64,000 bases of DNA from NCBI RefSeq assembly GCF_007874125.1, contig NZ_CP040128.1, positions 124,001 to 188,000 of the forward strand. The letters are read 5' to 3'. The notes beneath the pieces were generated by a model. That model saw only the letters and a program-made list of their open reading frames with translations, had not been told where the DNA came from and did not search any database. Source of the stretch: Noviherbaspirillum sp. UKPF54. GTDB taxonomy: Bacteria > Pseudomonadota > Gammaproteobacteria > Burkholderiales > Burkholderiaceae_D. Position numbers and translations under genes: made by a program. Positions 17,220 to 26,265 of this stretch are shown here, piece by piece (the first letter of the stretch is position 1; each line of letters begins with the position of its first letter).

Positions 17220-17954
17220 TCAAAACGCATATGAAGCGCTCAGGACCCAGGCATGGGTGCTGCGCCCCTCGTAAAGCCGGTTGTCTTCGTCGTTTTTCCG
17301 GGCGGCGCTCCACGTCAGCCGGATCTTCCAGTCCGCCAGGTCGGCACTGGCGCCGATGCTGATATCGGCCTGGCTCGTCGCATAGGCTTCCGACCTTTTC
17401 GGCCGATCAAACGCATGCAGCAAGCCGATATGGCCGAGCAGGTGAAGCCGCTCCGCTAACGCCCGTGAGCCGTTGAGTTCGACGTAGAGGGTCTTGGCGC
17501 GCAGGCTAAGGTAGTCGGGAGAGAAATACAGGCGGCCGCTCAAATCGGCGGCGGCGAATCCGGCAAAAATTTCGGCGTAGTTGTACGCTGCGGCGCACGG
17601 AAAAATCGCGCCGGTGCCGCCAACCTCCCAGGCAAGGCCGGAGGAGCGCTGCGCAGAATATCCCGCGTACGCCTGCAATTGCGCATGGCTGCGGCCTTCT
17701 TCCCTCAGATTCGCGCCGGAAGCCACGCCGCCCGCATACCACCCGCTCTTGCCATCATAGTCCAGCCGCAGCTGAGCCACCGGGCTGCCGTCGCTGAGGG
17801 ACACGCCGCGATACCGGTAGTCCGACACCGCCGATACGCTGCCGCTGAACTGCGCCGCAGCCTGGGTCGCGAGCAGCAGAAGCGCGCCGGCGAACGCGGG
17901 CCGGAGCAGGCGCACGGCACATGGGGCGTCAGCGGTGGCGGTTGGCCACTGCAT
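17220..17954 (-). CDS. TorF family putative porin (Gcw_chp type)
   Basis: About 244 residues. A signal peptide (RLLRPAFAGALLLLATQAAAQ) leads into the family opening SVSAVSDYRYRGVSLSDG, followed by beta-barrel repeats and a final aromatic residue (SASYAF), the usual outer-membrane signature. The start is uncertain: the ATG at 17954 overlaps the protease gene by 26 bases, and a GTG at 17915 is an alternative just before the signal peptide. It is last in the sigma/anti-sigma/protease unit. Substrate unknown. Confidence 0.8.
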   Translation of the reverse strand: MQWPTATADAPCAVRLLRPAFAGALLLLATQAAAQFSGSVSAVSDYRYRGVSLSDGSPVAQLRLDYDGKSGWYAGGVASGANLREEGRSHAQLQAYAGYSAQRSSGLAWEVGGTGAIFPCAAAYNYAEIFAGFAAADLSGRLYFSPDYLSLRAKTLYVELNGSRALAERLHLLGHIGLLHAFDRPKRSEAYATSQADISIGASADLADWKIRLTWSAARKNDEDNRLYEGRSTHAWVLSASYAF

Positions 17955-19179
17955 CGGAGCCGGCGCATAGGCAGGAACAGCCTTTCGCGCTGTTCGCCAC
18001 GGTGGCGCAGGCATCGATCGTGCCTGCCATGCGGGAATCGTCGGATTCGACCACCAGTTCTCGGCGCATCCGGGATGCGGCGAGCGTTGGCCGCAACTCT
18101 GTCAGCAATGCCACCAGGCCAGAGACATGGGCGGCGGCGAAGGATGGGCCGGAAACGAAATTCCAGCGCGCGCCTGGCATCGTCGTCACGACGTCGCGGC
18201 CGGGCGCGATCAGTATGTCTGCCTTGCGCAGGCGCACGACATCGTATGGCTGATCGGCGACGGCGAACACGCCAGGGTAGGAGGCGGGGAAGCCGCCGTC
18301 GGCGCTGTGCGGGTCGATCGCGCCGACGATCTTGATGCCGCGTGCCAGCGCCGCGTCCAGCAGTCGTTGCAACAGACGGTCCGGCGGCCCGGTCAGGCTC
18401 AGATTGATGACCTGTACCTCGTGCAGGATAGCGGCATGCAGCGCCTTGCCCAAGGTGAAACTGTTGCATTCCGTGTCGTTGGCCGATGCTTCCCAACAGG
18501 CCCGCAAAGCCAGCAAGCGGGCGTCGGGCGCCACGCCGGCAATGCCGATGCCGTTGCCGGCGCGCGCTGCGATGATCCCCGCCACTGCCGTGCCATGGGT
18601 TTCTGCCGTGTACCGATCGCCATCGACAAAGTTCTCCTCGGCCTCGACCTGCCCCGCCAGATCGGGATGGTCCGCCTCGATGCCGCTGTCGACGACTGCC
18701 ACGCGCACGCGGCGGCCGGTGGCCAGCGTGTGCATGCTGGACAGATGCCAGAGGCGCTCGCCGGGCTGCAGCGGGGAGAGCGGATCGCTCGCTCCAAGTG
18801 CGTGGAAACGGCGCATCGGCTGCGCCCATTCCACCCGCGGATCCTGCGACAGGATACGCGCCACGCGCTCGGGCGGCTCGTCTGTCGTTTGCTCCATTAC
18901 GAAGCAATGCACATCCAGCGCCGGCATCGGCCAGTCACTGTCCAGCTTCAGGCCGTATTCCCGCGCCATGTCCGTCGCGATGCGCCGGCGCGCGCTGTGG
19001 CCGCTGTCGTCTTCATATCCGCCGGCGTAATTCGCGTCGGGCCGAAAATGCGGCAGCGGTAAGTGCAGCATCACCAGAATGCGGCGTTCGCTGTCCCGGG
19101 CGGCGTCGTCTTGCGTGGCGGCCCGGCCGACAAGCGAAACGCCGAGGATGAGCAGGAAAAGCAATCCGAGCCTGTTCAA
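17929..19179 (-). CDS. S8 family subtilisin-like serine protease, exported
   Basis: 416 residues from a TTG codon preceded by GGAGG at 6 bases and overlapping the anti-sigma stop (TTGA). The frame extends further upstream but only as a shadow of the anti-sigma gene. The signal sequence is NRLGLLFLLILGVSLVGRA. The triad is Asp in VAVVDSGIE (near residue 160), His in THGTAVAG (near 192) and Ser in SGPSFAAAHVSG (near 344). A region at about 30-130 looks like a prodomain. The position between anti-sigma and porin genes suggests a role in envelope stress or sigma-factor control. Confidence 0.85.
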   Translation of the reverse strand: MNRLGLLFLLILGVSLVGRAATQDDAARDSERRILVMLHLPLPHFRPDANYAGGYEDDSGHSARRRIATDMAREYGLKLDSDWPMPALDVHCFVMEQTTDEPPERVARILSQDPRVEWAQPMRRFHALGASDPLSPLQPGERLWHLSSMHTLATGRRVRVAVVDSGIEADHPDLAGQVEAEENFVDGDRYTAETHGTAVAGIIAARAGNGIGIAGVAPDARLLALRACWEASANDTECNSFTLGKALHAAILHEVQVINLSLTGPPDRLLQRLLDAALARGIKIVGAIDPHSADGGFPASYPGVFAVADQPYDVVRLRKADILIAPGRDVVTTMPGARWNFVSGPSFAAAHVSGLVALLTELRPTLAASRMRRELVVESDDSRMAGTIDACATVANSAKGCSCLCAGSDAVANRHR

Positions 19180-19829
19180 CGGCGGCCTCCGGAATCGAGC
19201 GGTTCGGCCAGGATGACGGCGGGCTTCGAGCGAAGCATGGCGATGGCTTGCCGCTGCTGCGCGCCCGGCACGCGCAGCACATAGGCATCCGTCGCCGTCG
19301 GGCCGTCCACCAGGCGTGCGCCGCTTTCCTGCAATATCCGTCGCAGCTCCTGTTCCGTGGTGTCCGGCTTGAACATCACGACTACGTTGCCGGCGGCATT
19401 GGCCGGCGTGCCCAGCGCGCGATACCACGCGGGGCCGGCATTGGGGCGCATGAGCAGGAGGGCGATGACGACGGCCTGGGCGGCCAACGTCCAGCGCGTC
19501 CAGGTCGATCCCGTGCCATACAGCCTGCGCCAGAATGCGGATGGCCCAGGTCGCGCCGGCGCATGCGCGGATGGACGCGGCGCCGTGACGAGGAATGGTT
19601 GCAGGCGCGCGAACGCACGCTCGGCATCCGGCAGCGCGCTGGGCGCAGGCTGCATGGCGCGCAGCTTGCGATGCAAGTCGGCGTCGATCCGGCATTGCGC
19701 GCATGTGCGCATATGCTCGCGCACCAATGCCATCTCGTCGGCGCAGAGCGCACCCGTTACGAACCAGGGCAGCAATTCCTGCGCGGCCTGATGGGACAGC
19801 GTATCGAGATGGACGACATGTCCATTCAC
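19176..19829 (-). CDS. Zinc-motif anti-sigma factor with periplasmic protease-prodomain-like C-terminus
   Basis: 217 residues from a GTG that overlaps the sigma stop (GTGA), with GGAGG seven bases upstream. The cytosolic N-terminus has the anti-sigma zinc pattern His39-x3-Cys43-x2-Cys46. One membrane segment (WTLAAQAVVIALLLM) follows near residue 115. The periplasmic end (VVVMFKPDTTEQELRRIL...GPTATDAYVLRVP) resembles the I9/fervidolysin-type prodomain of subtilases. It should hold the ECF sigma factor inactive until a signal releases it; the adjacent subtilisin may bind that tail. Confidence 0.82.
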   Translation of the reverse strand: MNGHVVHLDTLSHQAAQELLPWFVTGALCADEMALVREHMRTCAQCRIDADLHRKLRAMQPAPSALPDAERAFARLQPFLVTAPRPSAHAPARPGPSAFWRRLYGTGSTWTRWTLAAQAVVIALLLMRPNAGPAWYRALGTPANAAGNVVVMFKPDTTEQELRRILQESGARLVDGPTATDAYVLRVPGAQQRQAIAMLRSKPAVILAEPLDSGGRR

Positions 19830-20416
19830 TTCATTTCCTCCAATCGGTCGGCGAGCAGCGTCACCAGCCGGCGCCGCGCATGAAACATGCGGGTTTTGAC
19901 CGTATTGACAGGGCAGTCCATGATGTCGGCGATTTCGGCGTACCCGAGATCGTGGAAGTAGGTCAGGCACACCACCGTGCGCTGTTCAAGCGTGAGCGAA
20001 TCGAGCGCGCACTTGCACAGCGCCTGCAGCTCATGCCGGCGGACTTCGTTCTCCGGCTCGTGCGCACTCTCGTCCGGACAGGTTTCGAAGTCGCACTCGA
20101 CCGGATCGTCCCGCAGCCGGATCGCCTTCAATGCCTTGCGGTAGCCGATGGCGAAGATCCAGGTTGACAGCTTGCAGCTTGCATCGAAGGTATGCGCTTT
20201 TTGCCACACCACCAGCATCGTGTCGTTCACGATTTCCTCGATCAGATGGGGCTGCCGCGTCATGCGATCGAGGAAGCGCGCCAGCTTCGGAAAGTAGCTG
20301 CGGTAAAGCGTTTCGAAAGCATCGAGATCCCCCATGGCGACCCGCTTGATGAGCCGCACTTCATCCGCGTCGCTGGTACGCGGGGCCACTCCGGGCTCCT
20401 TGGCCGTCCTTAACAT
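19826..20416 (-). CDS. ECF (RpoE-type) RNA polymerase sigma factor
   Basis: 196 residues from the ATG at 20416, with GGAGG seven bases upstream. Region 2 is ALETLYRSYFPKLARFLDRM-like (near residues 35-60) with a VVWQKAHTFD core. Region 4 is SLTLEQRTVVCLTYFHDLGYAEIADIM with an NTVKTRMFHARRRL recognition helix. It is first of a four-gene leftward operon with overlapping starts (sigma, anti-sigma, protease, porin) and divergent from the Cyc2-like gene, which may be among its targets. Confidence 0.9.
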   Translation of the reverse strand: MLRTAKEPGVAPRTSDADEVRLIKRVAMGDLDAFETLYRSYFPKLARFLDRMTRQPHLIEEIVNDTMLVVWQKAHTFDASCKLSTWIFAIGYRKALKAIRLRDDPVECDFETCPDESAHEPENEVRRHELQALCKCALDSLTLEQRTVVCLTYFHDLGYAEIADIMDCPVNTVKTRMFHARRRLVTLLADRLEEMK

Positions 20417-20674
20417 CCAGGCGCCTCCGTCGTTCACGGTGAATGCACTGCCGGCAGCAAAAGGTTCAGATCGCCGGCAGTCGTCGCGGCTTTTCCGCGC
20501 GAGGAGTGTTGATCCACTTGAACCGCGCGGAGAGTGCGGGGGATTTACCGCGTAAGTTGCCGTATTGGCGCAAGCCGGCGTAAGAAGGTGCCGTACCCGG
20601 GACAGAGGGAGGCACGCCGATTCGCGTCCCGTGTCCTGCATTATGCGAAGCGTCCATTCACAGGGAGCTGCGTT

Positions 20675-21991
20675 ATGTCAAAGCGCAAATCGCCTATCGT
20701 TTTTTCCCTGGCCGGCATTGCTGTGAGCCTGGGAATGTGGTTGGTCTCGGGCATTGCTCATGCGGTGCCCAGCTTTGCGCGCCAGACTCATTTGAATTGC
20801 ATGACTTGCCATGTGAGCTGGCCGGAACTGACGCCGACCGGCAGGCAGTTCAAGCTGAATGGCTATACCCTGGGCGACCAGCTGAGCCTGCCGTTTGCCG
20901 GCATGCTGCAGCTGTCGCGCACGTCGACGCTCAGCGTCGATCCGAGAGACCCCGATAATTTTCAGAAGGACAGGGATATCACGTTGCAGCAGGCAAGCAT
21001 TTTCATGGCGGGAAAATTTGCCGAGCATGCGGGCGCATTCTCGCAATGGTCCTACGATGGCATCGCACACCACAGCAGTATCGACAATGTCGATATCCGC
21101 TATGCCAATCGCATGGGAGAAAACGATAGAGAATTAATCTATGGCCTTACGCTGCACAACAATCCCATGGTGCAGGATGTCTACAACACGGGGCCGGCCT
21201 GGGGCTTTCCATTTGCTTCTTCTCCGGTGGCGGTTACGCCGAACGCGGCCACCGCCATCGAGAGCCTGGGACAGCAGGTGGCGGGGCTGGGTGTTTACGG
21301 GCTGTGGCGCAACACGCTGTACGGCGAGCTGAGCGCCTATCGCACGGCCGACGGCGCATTTTCCGTGCTGCGCGCAGGCACCGATACGGCAAGCGATGCC
21401 GCCCTCAGGGGATATAACCCGTACTGGCGTCTGGCGCTGCAGCACGAGTGGAAGGATGGCATGCATTCCGCCATGGTCGGCGCCTACGGATTGACGGTCG
21501 ATCGCTATCCCGACAATACGATGCAGAGCGGACCCGTCGACCGCTTCGCGGATACCGGCATCGATGCGCAATACCAGTACCTCACCGACCGGCACCGCGT
21601 TTCGCTGCAGCTCAACTATATCCGCGAGAGGCAGCACTGGGATGGCACGCCGCAGAGCAATCCGGCCGATACCCTGCATACCTTCCGCGCCAAGGCGACG
21701 TATTACTACCAAAAGAAATACGGCATCACCCTCGGCTACTTTTCAACGGCCGGCGACTCGGACGAAATTCTTTACAACACCGGCAATCCGGTCACGGGCA
21801 GCGCCAGAGGCAGCCCGGATACATCGGGCTTCGTCTGGGAGCTGAACTACCTGCCCCGGCGGAATATCCGGTTCACCCTGCAATACACCGCCTACAACAA
21901 GTTCAACGGCGCCCGCACGAATTACGATGGGTTCGGCCGCAATGCCAGGGACAACAACACCTTGTTCCTGCTGGCGTGGCTCATGTTCTGA
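20675..21991 (+). CDS. Fused monoheme cytochrome-porin, Cyc2-like outer-membrane protein
   Basis: 438 residues from the ATG at 20675, behind AGGGAG; the frame extends upstream without a ribosome site. A signal peptide ends AHA at residue 30, followed directly by VPSFARQTHLNCMTCH with one CxxCH (Cys42, Cys45, His46), then PTGRQFKLNGYTLG. The rest is alternating amphipathic strands with a terminal Phe, as in an outer-membrane barrel. The FARQT...C-x2-CH...FGRxFK-type block is that of Cyc2, the outer-membrane iron oxidase. Homology at family level seems sound; Fe(II) oxidation itself is inference. Followed by a HiPIP gene 16 bases on. Confidence 0.78.
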   Translation: MSKRKSPIVFSLAGIAVSLGMWLVSGIAHAVPSFARQTHLNCMTCHVSWPELTPTGRQFKLNGYTLGDQLSLPFAGMLQLSRTSTLSVDPRDPDNFQKDRDITLQQASIFMAGKFAEHAGAFSQWSYDGIAHHSSIDNVDIRYANRMGENDRELIYGLTLHNNPMVQDVYNTGPAWGFPFASSPVAVTPNAATAIESLGQQVAGLGVYGLWRNTLYGELSAYRTADGAFSVLRAGTDTASDAALRGYNPYWRLALQHEWKDGMHSAMVGAYGLTVDRYPDNTMQSGPVDRFADTGIDAQYQYLTDRHRVSLQLNYIRERQHWDGTPQSNPADTLHTFRAKATYYYQKKYGITLGYFSTAGDSDEILYNTGNPVTGSARGSPDTSGFVWELNYLPRRNIRFTLQYTAYNKFNGARTNYDGFGRNARDNNTLFLLAWLMF

Positions 21992-22007
21992 CCAAGGAAA
22001 CAATGCG

Positions 22008-22280
22008 ATGGATAAGCTGCAGAAAGAACGCCGCCGGATGCTGGCGCGCGGCATGATCATGCTGGCGGGTATTCCAGTGCTGACGTTGAGCCATGCCGCA
22101 CTTGCCGGCAAGGCGTCCAAGTCCGATTTTCATTATCAGGATCTTCCGAACGAAGGCAAGAGATGCATGGATTGTGCGGAATTCCTGCCTGCACAAGCGG
22201 CAAATTCCGCTGGTGCGTGCCGCATCGTCGACGGCGTAATCAGCCCGAATGGCTGGTGCATGGCGTTCACGAAAAAATGA
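22008..22280 (+). CDS. High-potential iron-sulfur protein (HiPIP)
   Basis: 90 residues, with AAGGA nine bases before the ATG. A twin-Arg-type leader (ERRRMLARGMIMLAG) is expected because HiPIPs are folded before export. The mature part begins KSDFHYQDLPNEGKRC and carries the four [4Fe-4S] ligands as C-x2-C, GAC and GWC, with the family ending ISPNGWCMAF. It is a soluble periplasmic electron carrier. The 16-base gap to the cytochrome-porin gene implies co-transcription and a shared electron path. Confidence 0.92.
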   Translation: MDKLQKERRRMLARGMIMLAGIPVLTLSHAALAGKASKSDFHYQDLPNEGKRCMDCAEFLPAQAANSAGACRIVDGVISPNGWCMAFTKK

Positions 22281-22534
22281 CGGATCGGATGCCGCGCACC
22301 GCTGCGATCGAGGCCGCAATGATCAAGGTAGTGGCGCCAAGGATGCTAAACCCTGGCAAGAGGTTTGATACATCCGAAATGGCCGGTGCGATTGAGCGAC
22401 GCATGTGAACCGCCCGCCGGGGATGACGTATTCACCGTATGCTGCCGAACCCGCCGGCGCGACCGCGGCGGAAAGAAGCTGATTGGCAGGAACGCTGTTC
22501 TCGATATCAACCGTCAATCCTTGGAGAATCGGAC

Positions 22535-23683
22535 ATGGATACTCGTTGTCATCACCATGCTGTCCGCTACCTGTGCGCACTGGGCATGCTGGCTTGCATC
22601 ATGGCGCCATCGGCGCAGGCCAATGGCAACCAGGGCGCCAGCGCTCAGGTAACCGGCAATTTTTATCAACAGCACAATCTGGTTTCCGACGGGTCCAATC
22701 CTGCGGATAACACGGATCCCAATCTGATCAACAGCTGGGGCATTGCCTTCAACCCGTTCGGACCGGTCTGGGTGGCCGATAACGGCACCGGCGTCAGCAC
22801 GCTATACGACGGCAATGGCAAGCCGCAGCCGCTCGTGGTCCAGATCCCGGGGCCGGCCAATGCCAGCGGGCCGGGCACGCCGACCGGCATCGTGTTCAAT
22901 GGCTCGACCGGCTTCGTGGTGTCGCAAGGCGGAGCATCGGGAGCAAGCAAGTTCATCTTCGCCACGGAAGATGGCGTCATCGCCGCCTGGGCGCCCAACG
23001 TCGATGCCACGCATGCGATTCGGATGATCGACAATTCGGTGGCTACCGCCGCCGTCTACAAGGGACTTGCGCTGAGCGCCGGCGGCAGCGGCAGCCTGCT
23101 GTACGCGGCCGACTTCCACAACAACCGGATCGATGTCTTCGACGGCAGCTTCAAGCCGGTGACGCTGCCGGCTGGGGCATTTTCCGACCCCAACCTGCCG
23201 GCCGGCTTTGCGCCGTTCGGGCTCCAGGCCATTGGCGGCGATATCTATGTCTCCTATGCCAAGCAGGACGCGGCAAAGCATGACGATGTGGCCGGCGTGG
23301 GCCTGGGCTTCATCGATGTGTACGATCCCAATGGCACGCTGCTGCGGCGCGTGGTATCGCAGGGCGCGCTCAATTCGCCATGGGGCATGACGCTGGCCCC
23401 GGCGGGCTTCGGCCAGTTCAGCGGCCGCCTGTTGGTCGGCAATTTCGGCGATGGCCTGATTCACGCCTATGACGCCGCCACCGGCGAGTTCGCAGGCACG
23501 CTGAAGGATGCCGGGAAACGGCCGATCCAGATCGATGGCCTGTGGGGACTGGCATTCGGCAATGGCTTTGCCAATCAGCCCGTCAATACGCTGTTTTTCG
23601 CCGCCGGGCCCGGCGATGAAAAGCAGGGGCTGTATGGCCGCATCGAGGTGGCGCCGGATGCCGGGCAGGACAGCGAACCGTGA
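22535..23683 (+). CDS. TIGR03118 family secreted protein (beta-propeller-like)
   Basis: 382 residues from the ATG at 22535, with TTGGAG nine bases before it. Signal peptide YLCALGMLACIMAPSAQA. The mature chain shows repeated NSWGIAFNPFGPVWVADNGTG-type and LLVGNFGDGLIHAYD-type blades, as in the TIGR03118 family. No enzymatic residues are known for the family, and its role is not established. It follows the HiPIP gene by about 250 bases, so it may have its own promoter. It ends at a strong terminator. Confidence 0.82.
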   Translation: MDTRCHHHAVRYLCALGMLACIMAPSAQANGNQGASAQVTGNFYQQHNLVSDGSNPADNTDPNLINSWGIAFNPFGPVWVADNGTGVSTLYDGNGKPQPLVVQIPGPANASGPGTPTGIVFNGSTGFVVSQGGASGASKFIFATEDGVIAAWAPNVDATHAIRMIDNSVATAAVYKGLALSAGGSGSLLYAADFHNNRIDVFDGSFKPVTLPAGAFSDPNLPAGFAPFGLQAIGGDIYVSYAKQDAAKHDDVAGVGLGFIDVYDPNGTLLRRVVSQGALNSPWGMTLAPAGFGQFSGRLLVGNFGDGLIHAYDAATGEFAGTLKDAGKRPIQIDGLWGLAFGNGFANQPVNTLFFAAGPGDEKQGLYGRIEVAPDAGQDSEP

Positions 23684-23691
23684 TGCGGAAA

Positions 23692-23725
23692 AAAGGGGCT
23701 GCGAATGAAGGTTCGCAGCCCCTTT
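23692..23725. terminator. Bidirectional terminator
   Basis: AAAGGGGCTGCGAA pairs with TTCGCAGCCCCTTT across a six-base loop, between convergent genes; it has A and T flanks on both sides. Confidence 0.85.
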
Positions 23726-23779
23726 CGTCATTTGGCGTCGCTAGCGATGCGCCGGCGGGTGCCGCTCTGGATTCCTGGC

Positions 23780-25117
23780 TTAATCGCGGATCTCCAGTGC
23801 GCGATTCAGGCTCAATGCGGCCAGCGAACCGACGGCCCCCGACAGCAGGTACAGGCCGACATAGGCCAGGCCGAAATGGGCCGACAGGCCGAGCGCGACC
23901 AGCGGCGCGAAACCGGCGCCGACCAGCCAGGCCAGGTCGGAGGTCAGGGCCGCGCCGGTGTAGCGGTATTTGCGCAGGAAGTTGGCGGTCACTGCGCCGG
24001 AAGCCTGGCCGTACGACAGGCCGAGCAGGCTAAAGCCGACCAGGATGAAAACGGTCTGGCCGAGGTCGCCGCCGTCCATGAGCATCGGCACCACGCCGCT
24101 GAACAGCGCGATCAGTGCGGCAAGGGTGCCCAGCGTGGTGCGGCGGCCGAAGCGGTCGGCGATCAGGCCGGAGGCGATCACGCCGGCCGCCGCCAGCGCC
24201 GCACCGATCATCTGGATCACCAGGAAGTCGCTGATCGAGCGCGACGAGTACAGGGTGATCCACGATAGCGGGAACACTGTCACGAGGTGGAACAGCGCAT
24301 AGCTGGCCAGCGCCGCGAGCGCGCCGATCAGCACGTTGCGGCCCTGCGAGCGGACCATTTCAGCGGCGTTGGTCGGTTCCAGTTCGCGCTCGTCGAGCAG
24401 ACGCGCGTATTCGTCGGTCGATACCAGGCGCAGGCGCGCAAACAGCGCGACGACGTTGATGGCGAACGCGACATAGAATGGATAGCGCCAGCCCCATTCT
24501 AGGAAGTCCGCGCCGGACAGCGCCGACAGCAGGAACCAGAACAGCCCGGCCGCGACGATGAAGCCGACCGGCGCGCCCAGTTGCCCCAGCATCGCGTACC
24601 AGCCGCGGCGGCGCTTCGGCGCGCTCAGCGCCAGCAGCGAGGGTAGGCCGTCCCATGAGCCACCCAGCGCGATGCCCTGGCCGATGCGCAGGATCGCCAG
24701 CAGCACGATCGATGCCGTTCCCAGGTGCGCATAGGTCGGCAAGAAGGCGATGCCGGCGGTGGATGCGCCCAGCAGCAGGAGCGCGAGCATCAGTTTCAGT
24801 TCGCGGCTGAAGCGGCGCTGGATCGCCATGAAGGCGACGGTGCCGAACGGTCTTGCAATAAATGCAAAAGAAAAGATCGTGAACGCATAGAGTGTTCCTT
24901 CCAGTCGCTGCTCGAATGGAAAGAACACGGAAGGGAACACCAGCACCGAGGCGATGGCGTAGACAAAGAAATCGAAATATTCGGAGGCACGGCCGATGAC
25001 CACGCCGACGGCGATTTCGCCCGGCGCAATGTGCGAATGATCGGCTTTGTCCGCATCGCCGGAGGCCGAACGTAACTGGGCGGGAAGAGCCCCGCCATGC
25101 ATGCTGGTACTGGACAT
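23780..25117 (-). CDS. MFS transporter, metabolite:proton symporter (MHS) type
   Basis: 445 residues with twelve predicted membrane segments. The GRASEYFDFFVYAIASVLVF opening, the RPFGTVAF motif and the RIGQGIALGGSWDG block are characteristic of the ProP/ShiA-like metabolite:H+ symporters. The loop DRFGRRTTL is the second MFS loop motif. GAGGAG lies seven bases before the ATG. Substrate not predictable, but organic or aromatic acids are typical. It is divergent from cyoA. Confidence 0.85.
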   Translation of the reverse strand: MSSTSMHGGALPAQLRSASGDADKADHSHIAPGEIAVGVVIGRASEYFDFFVYAIASVLVFPSVFFPFEQRLEGTLYAFTIFSFAFIARPFGTVAFMAIQRRFSRELKLMLALLLLGASTAGIAFLPTYAHLGTASIVLLAILRIGQGIALGGSWDGLPSLLALSAPKRRRGWYAMLGQLGAPVGFIVAAGLFWFLLSALSGADFLEWGWRYPFYVAFAINVVALFARLRLVSTDEYARLLDERELEPTNAAEMVRSQGRNVLIGALAALASYALFHLVTVFPLSWITLYSSRSISDFLVIQMIGAALAAAGVIASGLIADRFGRRTTLGTLAALIALFSGVVPMLMDGGDLGQTVFILVGFSLLGLSYGQASGAVTANFLRKYRYTGAALTSDLAWLVGAGFAPLVALGLSAHFGLAYVGLYLLSGAVGSLAALSLNRALEIRD

Positions 25118-25163
25118 TCATTGCTCCTCAAATTGGATATCGGCGGGTCTTTTTAGGCAGGGG

Positions 25164-25218
25164 AGGACAAAATGTCCTATCGCCAACGCCCACTCGTGAG
25201 GTTAGATTAGCATAATCT
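25164..25218. promoter_or_regulatory. Two short dyads in the cyoA upstream region
   Basis: AGGACA-AAA-TGTCCT at 25164-25178 and AGATTA-GCA-TAATCT at 25204-25218 are perfect 6-bp dyads in the 126 bases between cyoA and the divergent MFS gene. CATAAT inside the second could be a -10 box. The binding proteins are unknown. Confidence 0.45.
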
Positions 25219-25243
25219 TGATCTACATCCTTTACTTTCCAGA

Positions 25244-26263
25244 ATGCATCTGATAAACGCCCGTCGTCTGTTAGGCCTCTCGCCCATGGTGTTGTTGGCT
25301 GGCTGCGATACCGTCGTGATGAATCCATCCGGCGACATCGCTGCCCAGCAGGCCAATCTGGTCCTTGTGTCCACGCTGCTGATGTTGCTGATCATCGTGC
25401 CGGTGATCGCATTGATCGTGCTTTTCGCCTGGCGCTATCGAAAAAATAACACGGCGGCAAAATACGATCCCGAATGGGATCACTCCACCAAGCTGGAACT
25501 GGTCATCTGGGGCGCGCCGCTCCTGATCATCATCGCCCTGGGCTTGCTGACCTGGATCAGCACCCACCTGCTGGATCCGTACCGCCCGCTGCAACGCATC
25601 GACGCCAATCGCCCGATTCCCGCCGATACCAAGCCGCTGGAGGTGCAGGTGGTCGCGCTCGACTGGAAATGGCTTTTCATCTATCCGGAGCAGGGCATCG
25701 CGACGGTCAACGAACTGGCCACGCCGGTCGATGTGCCGGTGCGCTTCAAGATCACCGCGTCGAACGTGATGAACTCGTTCTACATCCCCGCGCTGGCCGG
25801 CCAGATCTACGCGATGCCGGGCATGGACACGACCCTGAACGCCGTGATCAACAAGCCGGGCGAGTACGAAGGCTTTTCGGCCAACTACAGCGGCGCAGGG
25901 TTTTCCCACATGCGCTTCAAGTACTACGGCATGAGTGCCGCCGACTTCGAGGGCTGGGTGCAGAAGACCAAGGCTGCCGGCGGCGAACTCAAGCGCGCCG
26001 ACTACCTGGTGCTGGAAAAGCCCAGCGAGCGCGAACCGGTGCGCCGCTATGGCAAGGTCGAGGCCGACCTGTACCACGCGATCGTCAACCGCTGCGTCGC
26101 GCCCGGTGCGACCTGCACGGACCAGATGATGGCCGCCGACAGCAAGCGCGTCAAAGCCGCCATCGCGCGTAAGGATGAAATGTGCGAAATCGCACAGAGC
26201 GGCGCCGAATCGTCCGCCGCTTCCAATACCTTCGCCCCGATTTCCAAAATCCATAAAGAGTAA
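25244..26263 (+). CDS. cyoA: Cytochrome bo3 quinol oxidase subunit II
   Basis: 339 residues. Lipoprotein signal with lipobox LLAGC (Cys21), two membrane segments (about 38-60 and 85-107), then a periplasmic cupredoxin domain. The block [19 protein letters not shown] and the later [15 protein letters not shown] are CyoA hallmarks. The Cu-A ligand cluster of cytochrome c oxidases is missing; [13 protein letters not shown] stands there instead. It therefore takes electrons from ubiquinol, not cytochrome c. No strong ribosome site is seen. First gene of cyoABCD. Confidence 0.95.
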   Translation: MHLINARRLLGLSPMVLLAGCDTVVMNPSGDIAAQQANLVLVSTLLMLLIIVPVIALIVLFAWRYRKNNTAAKYDPEWDHSTKLELVIWGAPLLIIIALGLLTWISTHLLDPYRPLQRIDANRPIPADTKPLEVQVVALDWKWLFIYPEQGIATVNELATPVDVPVRFKITASNVMNSFYIPALAGQIYAMPGMDTTLNAVINKPGEYEGFSANYSGAGFSHMRFKYYGMSAADFEGWVQKTKAAGGELKRADYLVLEKPSEREPVRRYGKVEADLYHAIVNRCVAPGATCTDQMMAADSKRVKAAIARKDEMCEIAQSGAESSAASNTFAPISKIHKE

Positions 26264-26265
26264 CG

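Noticed and set aside
17929..19704. 591-residue protease starting far upstream
   Set aside because: The first 175 codons lie within the anti-sigma gene in another frame and read as Arg/Ala-rich noise; a TTG with GGAGG and a signal peptide marks the true start at 19179.
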